Positions 20,892 through 31,553 of a DNA stretch of 64,000 bases are shown here, piece by piece; position 1 is the first letter of the stretch; every line of letters starts with the position of its first letter. Location: NCBI GenBank assembly GCA_021292105.1, contig CM037861.1:55783245-55847244 (forward strand), in the 5' to 3' direction. Below the pieces are notes generated by a model. The model had not been told where the DNA came from. It saw only the letters and a list, made by a program, of their open reading frames with translations, and did not search any database. Both the position numbers and the translations under genes were made by a program. Source of the DNA: Anadara kagoshimensis (Eukaryota; Mollusca; Bivalvia; Arcoida; Arcidae).

Positions 20892-21012
20892 CGGATAGTT
20901 GACAGAGGTAACTTTTGCCGTTGAACATCATCTTCTTGCACGCCTTCAGAGGATTAACATAGGAATTTTGACAGTTATAATCATCGTCGTCATTAATGCA
21001 TACATACTTAAG
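20892..21012 (-). CDS. EGF-domain cysteine-rich protein, middle exon
   Basis: The acceptor ATTATTGTAG precedes 21012, and the donor CCG|GTAAGG follows 20892. The 121-base exon is open in the frame required by its neighbours (phase 0 in, phase 1 out). Its 40 residues include LKYVCINDDDDYNCQNSYVN and LKACKKMMFNGKSYLCQLS, with four cysteines spaced like a small disulfide-bonded extracellular module. No family is recognised. The phase agreement with both flanking exons is the main support. Confidence 0.75.
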
Positions 21013-21033
21013 CTACAATAATAGGGTAAAAAG

Positions 21034-21340
21034 TGAATGTATTGGGTTTTACGATCCAGTCAAAAATATTTCAATTATATCAAGACGTCAGCAGCTGTAA
21101 GTGAAGTGGTAGACATTTTTACCTTTTCGGTGTACTCAGGGCAATGTGCAGTGATGGTTATTTAAAGTGCCACACCCGTAGATATATGAGATATCTTCAA
21201 AAAACCCGTGACTTTCATTTCTAAATGCCGGCGAAAGAAAATTCATTGCCAATTTTAAGTTTGGTCAGACTCGAGTGGTGTACGAACCCACGACCTCCCA
21301 CATGCGGAGCGAACACTACCAATTGAGCTGTCGTAGTTGT
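21034..21340 (-). repeat. SINE family A, near full length
   Basis: Minus-strand copy with the tail at 21060 (AAATATTTCAATTATATCAA), GGCAATGTGCAGTGATGGTT in the body, and box B complement ACGAACCCACGACCTCCC near 21285. Confidence 0.72.
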
Positions 21341-21479
21341 ATATGTATGTTCATTAATCATGTAATTAACATGCGCATTGTTGACATGTAGATAACATAC
21401 ATCCAGGTCACCAGAGGGAAAACATGCTAAAATCTAATAAAAACATGCAAATAATTTTATGTAAATAACATGTTTGTGA

Positions 21480-21770
21480 AGAATCAGACTGCAGATCTAA
21501 AGGTCGCGTGTTCGAATCCCGACGGGGGATATATTGTGACCTGAAGCAAGTTACTTCATTTCACATTGCTGTTGACCTACCTGGTGTCAGAACATTAATG
21601 GGCCAATGGGACTGCGACTGCTGTCTTGGTGAACTAGCACCTAAAAGTAGCCTTGCGTGCGTGCTTGTACAAAGCAGACACGCACATAAAACACACAGCC
21701 AGTCATGGTCACATGTGGGAAGCCTCGTGTGGTCTGGCTGACAATAGCATCACAGTGCGAAATATTTTGA
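21480..21770 (+). repeat. SINE-like repeat, family C
   Basis: A box B-like GTGTTCGAATCCCGACGGGG is followed by TGACCTGAAGCAAGTTACTT, then CACATTGCTGTTGACCTACC. This tRNA-head-plus-GCAAG layout is common in SINEs and differs from families A and B. The box A half is not clear. Confidence 0.5.
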
Positions 21771-22420
21771 CGCGCCAAAAAATTCGAAAACCTACTAAAT
21801 GTATCTAGAAATTGAATGGAGGAATGATAACGTTGTTTTATTACCAGTGATTTTGTTAATTCATTATTTAAAAAACTACCTTTTGTCTTTTAAGATCGGG
21901 AGAAATTGAAATATAGCAAAGTGGGTTATAACATGCTTACATTAGCCCGGACCCTCATTGCAAAGACGTTATATTGTGAAAGTATCTGAAATTTTTAATT
22001 GCTAAAAATATACACTGCAGCTACCATATACTTGCATCAAACGTTACGCTATATTTCTGATATAAAAGTGTAATATTGAATACTACTTGAACTAGTGTTC
22101 ATTACAGACAAACATTACAGTCACAGAAAACAATAACACAGGACTATACTCGAAGTCCATGAACAACTAAATGTAAAAAAAATGATGCCAATTTCGCCAT
22201 ACTTGTTCGCAAATTTTTAAAAAGGATGTATGACCTTCTGTGGACAGTTACCACATTTGTGGCAGGTTACTCCATGTAAGGCTCACACACCTCTTTACTT
22301 TTATATCACCGCATTTCATTTTTGCGACTCATAGGTATTAGGTATCGAATTTTAAATGTTCACCAAAAACCACTGATTTAAACTTATAGCTGTATTGTGT
22401 AAAATACTATGGTAACTTAC
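21771..22420. other. EGF gene intron, unassigned part
   Basis: AT-rich sequence with no repeat or exon that I can classify. Confidence 0.4.
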
Positions 22421-22554
22421 ATATTGACAATATCTCCCATAATAGTATTTATCTGCACATTTACATTCCATCTCGTAGGCATACACTGCTCTTGGTCCAC
22501 AATAGACTTTTCCGCCATTTTGGCATGGGTTGGCATGCCTCTCGCAATCGGCAC
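22421..22554 (-). CDS. EGF-domain cysteine-rich protein, EGF exon
   Basis: The acceptor TACACGCAG precedes 22554, and the donor CAATAT|GTAAGT follows 22421. The exon of 134 bases enters in phase 1 and leaves in phase 0. Its 44 residues form an EGF-like domain: ADCERHANPCQNGGKVYCG, then MECKCADKYYYGRYCQY, with six cysteines in the EGF order (C-x6-C-x7-C, then C-x-C-x8-C) and the NPCQNGG and GRYC signatures. EGF domains are extracellular, so the protein is probably secreted or the ectodomain of a membrane protein. The 5' exons, including the signal peptide, are not in the adjacent sequence; see 41892-41988 for a candidate. Confidence 0.85.
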
Positions 22555-22659
22555 CTGCGTGTATGATCAATTGTAATGAAAACATTCCATTTATGTTAAT
22601 TCCATTCTTGATAACATACTATATAGATGCATGCTAGATTTTATTGACACGGAACAACT

Positions 22660-22660
<1 letters not shown>

Positions 22661-22701
<41 letters not shown>
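22661..22701. repeat. Poly(A) run of about 41 bases
   Basis: A single A homopolymer. No retroposed cDNA could be identified upstream of it. Its length is probably unreliable in assembly. Confidence 0.9.
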
Positions 22702-22702
<1 letters not shown>

Positions 22703-23089
22703 ATTATAAGAATATAGTGCTATTATTTGATCATGATTGACTATTAAATATATTTTATTTATCGAAATTCTCTAGGATTCCTATTGCCTTTATATGAGCC
22801 TCCGAGCACTTCCGAGTACACTTCCTGTTGAAGTTTAAGTGAAAGACCAAAGAAATAATGATATTAAAATGTAGGGTTCATTTGCATATCGGGAAATGAT
22901 TATTTTAGGCAGGAAATCATTGAGTTGGATAAACAGATAAGATTTAACCCAGACGGGTAAAAATTGAAATCGCTAGTGTCTGTCTATGTTAGTTTTTATA
23001 TGACTACTCGGGATCTATAAAACAATAATAAATAACAATCAATTACGGTGTGTCTGTGTTGCTCATTTATCAAGCCTTCAAAATGGTAT

Positions 23090-23375
23090 CAGTGTGTAAC
23101 GTTCCTTATAATCCAAACATGTAAAAACTTTGAAATTGACAAGTTTGGTTAGACACGTAAAGTGAGACTGCCTGCTCCGGAAGGGTAGGCGCCTCCAGTT
23201 TAGCTAACTACACCCGTTATCTGTGTAATCAAAATTGGGTAAAAGGAACATGGAACATTCGGACGTCAAATATATTTAGGGCAATCGTGGACACAAACAG
23301 TTATCAACAATACTGTAATGACGGCCATGAGACTTTTTGAGGGCCTTGATAAACCTATGCTTGCAATGTCCCTGG
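23090..23375 (+). repeat. Dispersed repeat R1
   Basis: Contains AAAAACTTTGAAATTGACAA, GCTCCGGAAGGGTAGGCGCC, CTAACTACACCCGTTATC and AACATGGAACATTCGGACGT in the order shared with copies at 46.8, 56.1, 56.8 and 57.2 kb. Confidence 0.75.
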
Positions 23376-23376
23376 G

Positions 23377-23830
23377 TCAACAATTTATTTGCAAGCTTCG
23401 TAGTGCAAAGTTACCGTAGTAGGAACAAGAATTACCATAGCGTATTAATTCGAAAACAAATACACAATAAGCTGGAAAAGCAAGTTTATTGCTGCATAGA
23501 AAACGAAAGTTGACGATAGAAAAAATGAAGCCATTACGTTTGTCATAAAGTTCCAAGCGTAGACTTTCTTGGGCGCCATAATTCACGTATAGGTCTAAAT
23601 ATGAAGCAGAACTTGAGGAATCAGTCGTATCTTTTATTTTAAGCTCAATAGGATAGATGTCTCCAAATTTAGGTCTGGATTTATTAAGAGACAGACCGTC
23701 ATCTATATACGTGGAGATGAATAATTTGGCGACGGCCTTCTCGCCATATTATTCAACAAGGTTCTGCATTTATTCCGCTTCATATGAATAAAGAAACAAA
23801 TCAGCAAGCAATAGCGAAAGTCTAGCTGGG
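23377..23830 (-). pseudogene. Degenerate reverse transcriptase fragment (retrotransposon)
   Basis: The minus strand reads LADLFLYSYEAE, a stop, then KLFISTYIDDGLSLNK (YIDD catalytic motif at 23698-23709), then YPIELKIKDTTD, SASYLDLYVNYG and LYDKRNGFIFSIVNFRFLC before terminating at 23377. The YIDD box and the order of these blocks are typical of reverse transcriptases of invertebrate retroelements. At least two in-frame stops lie upstream of YIDD. I cannot decide between LINE and Penelope type. Confidence 0.8.
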
Positions 23831-24276
23831 CGGCGAGAGGCAGTATGTCCCTTAAACACACGCGTTAGATTATGCGACCAGCGAGGTCCAGTTTTAACTT
23901 GGAGGTAATTGCGATTACCTTAGTTGTTTATCAATTGTACATGTGTTGTTGTTCTGCTTTATACGCAACAAGGTACAATAACAAGGCAGTGACTTCAAAT
24001 ATTGAATAAATAATAATAATAATAATAATAATATATAGCATAAAATGTTTATAGACTTACAAGTAAGATACCTTTCTGGGTTATCCTTACTGTTTTTGCA
24101 CAACCATTTGCTGGTAGTGTCGTTTGTTGAAACCACACTTTAGGCACTCTGCTTTGATGAACTGATTACCAACATCATCACAGGAAATAAACCATCAACT
24201 AATAATAATGATAATAATAAAAATAATAATAACATTAATGATGATTAAAATATTATGATGATGGTATTCATGTTCT
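23831..24276. other. Unassigned stretch with (AAT) microsatellites
   Basis: (AAT)-rich tracts lie at about 24009-24032 and 24200-24230. No gene was recognised. Confidence 0.4.
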
Positions 24277-27200
24277 AATAATAATAATAATAATAAACTA
24301 GAGATTGTAACTGGGATACCAGTTACGTATGATTCCCCACCATCCATAAATAGTTTATGGCATATATCTGGTGAAAAGACCCAATTGGTGTAAAATTTTG
24401 TTGCCAATTTCATTACTGTGTCGCCAAAAAGGATACTTTTTGACACATACAACATTTGACGTAATACACTAGTCGAGTCGGGTACCTGCATGTGCAGGTA
24501 GTCTTACATCAAAGTTACGGCCCTTCATATATGAATTACAAGATTGAATAAAACAATAAATGAACAAGAGATGTTGTTGTTTAGTTATTAATCAACAGGT
24601 AAATTTTGTGATTTTCGCGCCACATGCGTTTTTAATGTTGTGTATATATTGCCTTGATGTACGGTTACATTCTAAAGGCAGTTGTGTTTGAAGTACATTT
24701 GTACAGCGCCGACCTGGTAAACTAAAAAAAATCATACCTTGAATACTTTTTTAAATTTCTTTGAAAGTTAAAGTAGATTTAAATTAAAGTTTTCGGTTAA
24801 GAAAAATCGTACATTGGAAGGCCTTCTCGGCATAGGAAGTGACGTTTTCAATGAATTTTATTAAATAAGAAAACTCGTATAACCCCTCTCAGGCCTCTGA
24901 TTCGGCGTCGCCGCGTGTTACAATGAATGAACACGTATTGGAGGGTTTGCGCTGGGCATCGCCAACGTCGCCAAAAGTGATTTTTTTTCTTTAACTGGCG
25001 ACAAAAAAAACGGCGCTTTGCGATTTTTCTGGCCACAAGTTTTCAAAGTTCACCGGTATCTTGGTCACCAGTAATTAACAGGTGATAACACATTGATGCC
25101 AGTGACGGATCGGCGAGTGTCACCGAATAAACACAGTAATTAACGACTGGTCTTAAAGATTGAGTTGATTAAGATCCTTGTCTTAGGTGTGAATGTAAGA
25201 CCTTCTAATTATGGGCAGGTAGATCCAGGTAATATAGGACCGTGTCGACATTGCATGAGGATATACCTAGGTGCCCTCCCGATGTCGTCAGACAGTATAA
25301 ACACCGATGAACTCGGAATTATTGTAAAATCCAAAATAAAATATAATAAAAGTTACCCTTTGTGATGTTTATTTAATATTTTTTAAAAAGTATATTGATT
25401 AATAATCGTGATTCAATGCGCAATACACATCGTATTTTAATTTCGCGACTTATATCGGTTATTCCTATATGTTTGAGGTTCATGTTAATAACGATATATC
25501 TACTCAGTCAAAATATATGAATTTTTGTATTTGGCAATGTTCATGGAAATGGTACATTAAATTGAAATGTTTACAACAAAATAATTATCCTATAATATAC
25601 AAAATGGTAGTTATAATAAATTAATTTTATTTACAATTTTACGAGTATGATTTCGGGAAAAATAAATATTGGTGCCTCATAGATCGTGATCACGACTAAG
25701 GGAACAAAATAATTTTTAAAAAATGTTCTAAATTTCATTTCAAATTTTAATATAATTCTTATCTTATGCATCACCATAGCGTCAATTTTCCAATATTTCA
25801 ACACACTATATAAAGTCCGGTTAATATGAGGCGCCGTTTCTATATTTATTCACTATTTTCACATATCCATAAATCGATTTATGGATATCCAAAAATCGAT
25901 TTATGGATATCCATAAATCGATTTATGGATATGCAAAAATAGCCAGTATTTTTACATATCCAAAAATCGATTTATGGATATCCAAAAATCGAATTATGGA
26001 TATCCATAAATCGATTTATGGATATGCAAAAATAGCCAGTATTTTTACATATCCAAAAATCGATTGATGGATATCCAAAAATCGAATTATGGATATCCAA
26101 AAATCGAATTATGGATATCCATAAATCGAATTATGGATATGCAAAAATAGCCAGTATATTTACATATCCAAAAATCGATTTATGGATATCCAAAATTAAA
26201 TTTTGCCAAAATACTGAGTTCTCCCCATATATCAATCCCGAAGTGAATAGTGTTGGTACATTGAATTAATAAAAAAAATATTCATCCTCGCAAATAAAAA
26301 TCATATTTTTACAATATGGATTATAAATGCGTTTTTTCATCGACTTTTGTTAAACATGTAAACTTGTGTATATTTTAAGATTTTTTTCTTTCCTGCAGTG
26401 CCCACGCGGTACGCGCGTCGCGTCTTAGAATCCAACATGGCTGCTACAGAAAGTAATGGAAAGAACGAACATTTGGAATAATAAGTAGTAATATTAAACG
26501 CAATGTGATATTTTGAAAGTGAAGATATCGACTGTAACCGTATTTTGATAGAGTTAAGACAATCACAACGATGTCTGTCTTTAATGCAACTGTTGTCTTA
26601 GCTTTTCTGCGTATTTGACAATTTCCCGCGTAAATAGTAAAACAGTCCCGCACTGTATATTTGGGGAAATCATTTTGAACTCTCGATTTATGGATATCCA
26701 TAAATCGATTTTTGCATATGTAAAAATACTGACTATTTTTGCATATGCAAAAATCGAATTATGGATATCCAAAATTCGATTTATGGATAACCATAAATCG
26801 ATTTTTAGATATCCAAAAATAGTCAGCATTTTTACATATGCAAAATTCGATTTATGGATATCCATAAATCGAATTTTGGATATCCATAAATCGAATTTTG
26901 GATATCCATAAATCGATTTTTGCATATGCAAAATTATTTTTGGATATCTAAAAATATTTTTACATATGTTAAATTCGATTTATGGATATCCATAAATGAA
27001 TTATGGATATCCATAAATGAATTATGCATATGTAAAAATAGTGAATAAATATAGAAACGGCGCCTCATAGGTTAAAGGGACAAACGACATACCGGTCATT
27101 AGGAAAGTGTCAGTCAGTAAAAGGAGAAATTTCATTGGTGTTAACTTAAAAAGTGGGCAGTCTTCTACTTCCACAGTCAGTGATTAACAGAATACCCCGA

Positions 27201-27642
27201 AGCCATTTCGACACGCTTAACCTTCTTCGATCTATCAAGGCAAATTGTATACACCATTCAGCTCATTGTGTAAGGTTTTAATAACAGGCGTGTGACGTGA
27301 CAAGCTGTGGTTTTAAAAATCGCGAAGTTTTTGATGGTCACTAATCGGATTAACTCATAGGTGAAAGCATTTGCTTAGTATGATTAAAGTGTCGTAACCA
27401 GCTTATGTCCATTCAGAATTAGTTTCCCCGGGTATTTAACTACGTATTCAATTAAGCAATTTACACCCACCCACCCACCTTCAAGATAACGAAAATGAAC
27501 ACGTCTTGATTATCTACACATACAACAGATTATTGGTACAAAATTTCATCTAAATCCACCAAGCCGTTCCCGAGATAGGCTGCATCATATGGTCCTGGCG
27601 GAATAATAATAATAAAAATAAAAATAATAATAATAATAATAA
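24277..27642. repeat. Tandem duplication, copy 1 (interrupted by a foldback element)
   Basis: Starts after an (AAT)n tract with AACTAGAGATTGTAACTGGG and ends ATATGGTCCTGGCGG before another (AAT)n tract. Apart from the 1.25-kb insertion at 25825-27069 it is nearly identical to 27643-29745, with a few substitutions and small indels. Ends in AAT-type microsatellite on both copies suggest either slippage or recombination through the microsatellite, or head-to-tail copies of an element with an AAT tail. ORFs inside are shared by both copies but have no recognised function. Confidence 0.9.
25819..27075. mobile_element. Foldback element with palindromic ATCGATTTATGGATAT arrays and 6-bp target duplication
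   Basis: The element occupies 25825-27069. It starts TATGAGGCGCCG and ends CGGCGCCTCATA, inside inverted repeats of at least 35 bp (continuing TTTCTATATTTATTCACTAT). GGTTAA flanks both sides (25819-25824, 27070-27075). The equivalent point in the second duplication copy has a single GGTTAA, so this is a verified insertion. Both arms are arrays of short palindromes such as ATCCATAAATCGATTTATGG. The centre (about 26216-26680) is unrelated unique sequence. The class is uncertain. Confidence 0.93.
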
Positions 27643-29745
27643 CTAGAGATTGTAACTGGGATACCAGTTACGTATGATTCCCCACCATCCATAAATAGTT
27701 TATGGCATATATCTGGTGAAAAGACCCAATTGGTGTAAAATTTTGTTGCCAATTTCGTAACTGTGTCGCCAAAAAGGATACTTTTTGACACATACAACAT
27801 TTGACGTAATACACTAGTCGAGTCGGGTACCTGCATGTGCAGGTAGTCTTACATCAAAGTTACGGCCCTTCATATATGAATTACAAGATTGAATAAAACA
27901 ATAAATGAACAAGAGATGTTGTTGTTTAGTTATTAATCAACAGGTAAATTTTGTGATTTTCGCGTCACATGCGTTTTTAATGTTGTGTATATATTGCCTT
28001 GATGTACGGTTACATGCTAAAGGCAGTTGTGTTTGAAGTACATTTGTACAGCGCCGACCTGGTAAACTAAAAAAAAAATCCTACCTTGATTACTTTTTTA
28101 AATTTCTTTGAAAGTTAAAGTAGGTTTAAATTAAAGTTTTCGGTTAAGAAAAATCGTACATTGGAAGGCCTTCTCGGCATAGGAAGTGACGTTTTCAATG
28201 AATTTCATTAAATAAGAAAACTCGTATAAGCCCTCTCAGGCCTCTGATTCGGCGTCGCCGCGTGTTACAATGAATGAACACGTATTGGAGGGTTTGCGCT
28301 GGGCATCGCCAACGTCGCCAATTGCGATTTTTTTTCTTTAACTGGCGACAAAAAAGGCGCTTTGCGATTTTTCTGGCCACAAGTTTTCAAAGTTCACCGG
28401 TATCTTGGTCACCAGTAATTAACAGGTGATAACACATTGATGCCAGTGACGGATCGGCGAGTGTCACCGAATAAACACAGTAATTAACGACTGGTCTTAA
28501 AGATTGAGTTGATTAAGATCCTTGTCTTAGGTGTGAATGTAAGACCTTCTAATTATGGGCAGGTAGATCCAGGTAATATAGGACCGTGTCGACATTGCAT
28601 GAGGATATACCTAGGTGCCCTCCCGATGTCGTCAGACAGTATAAACACCGATGGACTCGGAATTATTGTAAAATCCAAAATAAGATATAATAAAAGTTAC
28701 CCTTTGTGATGTTTATTTAATATTTTTTAAAAAGTATATTGATTAATAATCGTGATTCAATGCGCAATACACATCGTATTTTAATTTCGCGACTTATATC
28801 GGTTATTCCTATATGTTTGAGGTTCATGTTAATAACGATATATCTACTCAGTCAAAATATATGAATTTTTGTATTTGGCAATGTTCATGGAAATGGTACA
28901 TTAAATTGAAATGTTTACAACAAAATAATTATCCTATAATATACAAAATGGTAGTTATAATAAATTAATTTTATTTACAATTTTTGCCTTAATTTTACGA
29001 GTATGATTTCGGGAAAAATAAATATTGGTGCCTCATAGATCGTGATCACGACTAAGGGAACAAAATAGTTTTTAAAAAATGTTCTAAATTTTAATTTCAA
29101 ATTTTAATATAATTCTTATCTTATGCATCACCATAGCGTCAATTTTCCAATATATTTCAACACACTATATAAAGTCCGGTTAAAGGGACAAACGACATAC
29201 CGGTCATTAGGAAAGTGTCAGTCAGTAAAAGGAGAAATTTCATTGGTGTTAACTTAAAAAGTGGGCAGTCTTCTACTTCCACAGTCAGTGATTAACAGAA
29301 TACCCCGAAGCCATTTCGACACGCTTAACCTTCTTCGATCTATCAAGGCAAATTGTATACACCATTCAGCTCATTGTGTAAGGTTTTAATAACAGGCGTG
29401 TGACGTGACAAGCTGTGGTTTTAAAAATCGCGAAGTTTTTGATGGTCACTAATCGGATTAACTCATAGGTGAAAGCATTTGCTTGGTATGATTAAAGTGT
29501 CGTAACCAGCTTATGTCCATTCAGAATTAGTTTCCCCGGGTATTTAACTACGTATTCAATTAAGCAATTTACACCCACCCACCCACCTTCAAGATAACGA
29601 AAATGAACACGTCTTGATTATCTACACATACAACAGATTATTGGTACAAAATTTCATCTAAATCCATCAAGCCGTTCCCGAGATAGGCTGCATCATATGG
29701 TCCTGGCGGAATAATAATAATAAAAATAAAAATAATAATAATAAT
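27643..29745. repeat. Tandem duplication, copy 2 (empty site)
   Basis: Matches copy 1 from AACTAGAGATTG through ATATGGTCCTGGCGG and the (AAT)n tail, without the foldback element. The junction reads AAGTCCGGTTAAAGGGACAA near 29172-29191. It carries a 12-bp extra stretch near 28983 and small indels relative to copy 1. Confidence 0.9.
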
Positions 29746-29768
29746 AAGAAGAAACAGAACGAAAACAA

Positions 29769-29802
29769 TATGATTCCCCACCTTCGGTGGTGGGGAATCA
29801 TA
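29769..29802. repeat. 14-bp perfect hairpin after the AAT tail
   Basis: TATGATTCCCCACC and GGTGGGGAATCATA are exact complements around TTCGGT. The same TATGATTCCCCACC occurs at the 5' start of each duplication copy without the second arm. The preceding AAGAAGAAACAGAACGAAAA follows the (AAT)n tract. Confidence 0.85.
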
Positions 29803-30134
29803 ATAATTGAAAGAACAATACAACAATTCTGAACCCCTAGACCCGAAAATCTTGCAATAGGCGATAACAAGTCGTTAATAAAACTAATTCACGGATATCA
29901 GTAGTATTACCATTTCTTGAACTCCCCCTTCCACCTAAAACAATGGTAGTGATTGCAATGCAGTCCCGAGTTAACGCAGACTTACTATACACAATAAAAA
30001 TGTAACAGTACTATAACTAAGTGAAAAAGAAGTAAGTATAATTAAAGTTAAATATTAATAGTTTGATATTGACAGTGTCATGTGTTACCTTTGAATTTCT
30101 ATAAAATGGTGCAGACATACCTTTTTGTAATGTA

Positions 30135-31553
30135 TTATACAACAGGCATGGGGTAATGCTAATTTGTAATTGTAATGCCCTGTAATGCATTACATTTTCC
30201 TCAAGTAATGTATGTAATGTGTAATGCCCCAATTTTTGCATTACATGTAATTGTAATGTAATGCATTACATAGACAAAAATGCATGTGATTTTAGCATTA
30301 CATGGCATAACATAGCATTACTTCTCCCTATTAAATGTTATATATTGTTACTAATAAAATTCAGAGTTAGTAAATACCTGCAGGTGACTTTTTTCCTAAG
30401 TATAAAATTTGAAAATCGATGACTAGAAAATGTGTAATTTTGAACTGTTGTCAAACTAAGCATGATTATCTTTCATTTAACCTTTATACACAATGCTAAA
30501 TAAGCTAGTATGCAACAGATCATTTTGATCATGTGGTACCTATCAAAATACTTAATTATTTCTTAAATGTATTTTGTTGTTTTTAAAAAAGAAAAAATTA
30601 ATTAATTATTGAGAATTAATTATAGAAAATATTCGCAAGTGTACTTTAATCTTGAGGGACTGTATTTTTGAGTACATGGTAATGGTTATTATCTAATCAG
30701 GATACACCTGACTAATTGTCTTTGTTTTCTTTAGAAGCAGGGTGTCACTAATTAAGTGATAGGTATAGAAAACATTCTAAAGACTATATTTACCTTCTGA
30801 TCTAATGGCTTCAGTCATTGACATGAGAATAATGAGGTCACGTATTTATTCCTCAAATTTTAACTTATTATAACTCAAAATTATACTCTTTTGCAGAAAC
30901 TATATATACAATTTTCTAAGAATTATCATTATTATAATTATATTTCTTATCTTCATGGAACTACTTGGTTCAAACTGTTTTGCATAGCTTAGAAATCATA
31001 AAATTCTAAAAACTGAAAAAAAGTTGATTGAAAAAGTGGACTTTATAGACAGGTTGAGGAGTCATTTGGGACTAAAAAGGGTGGACTCTATTCACATTAA
31101 ACAGGTGGACCTTATATACAGGGTCATTATATAGTAAAATCCATTGGGGATACCTAAGACCGGTTGCTATAGACAGGTGGACTTTATAGCAGGTTATTCT
31201 GTATCAATTGAATACCCAAAAGCAAAAAGAAGCTGCGTATTGACTTAATTTCTGGTGAATTTCAACAATTGAAAGTCAAAACTTTTAAACACTTTATAGG
31301 AAAACTTAAAACGAATATTTTAAATTCTGCACAGGAAACATCTTTCATCCATAATTTTGAATTCTTTTGCTATAACAATTTTTGAAATGTAATGTGTAAT
31401 ATAATGCATTACATTGGTAAAGTAATTGTAATGTAATGCATTACTTTCCAAAATACATGTAATTGTAATTGTAATATAATGCTAGTTTTGTCAAAGTAAT
31501 TGTAATGTAATGCATTACATTGCAGTGTAATTCGCCCCATGCCTGTTAAACAA
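30135..31553. mobile_element. Non-autonomous hAT-type element, 1.4 kb, with subterminal ATGTAATGCATTACAT palindromes
   Basis: The element occupies 30143-31545, beginning CAGGCATGGGG and ending CCCCATGCCTG. The flanks TTATACAA and TTAAACAA are 8-bp target duplications with one mismatch. Multiple TGTAATGCATTACA-type palindromes cluster within about 150 bp of each end. The interior is AT-rich with no transposase ORF; a region at about 31030-31200 resembles the T-A-GACAGGTGGAC-type repeat seen at 38.18 kb. Confidence 0.88.

Noticed and set aside
24195-28380. Paired ORFs (98/83 and 62/61 residues) conserved between the two duplication copies
   Set aside because: Conservation is fully explained by recent duplication; one frame is disrupted differently in each copy and no motif is recognised.
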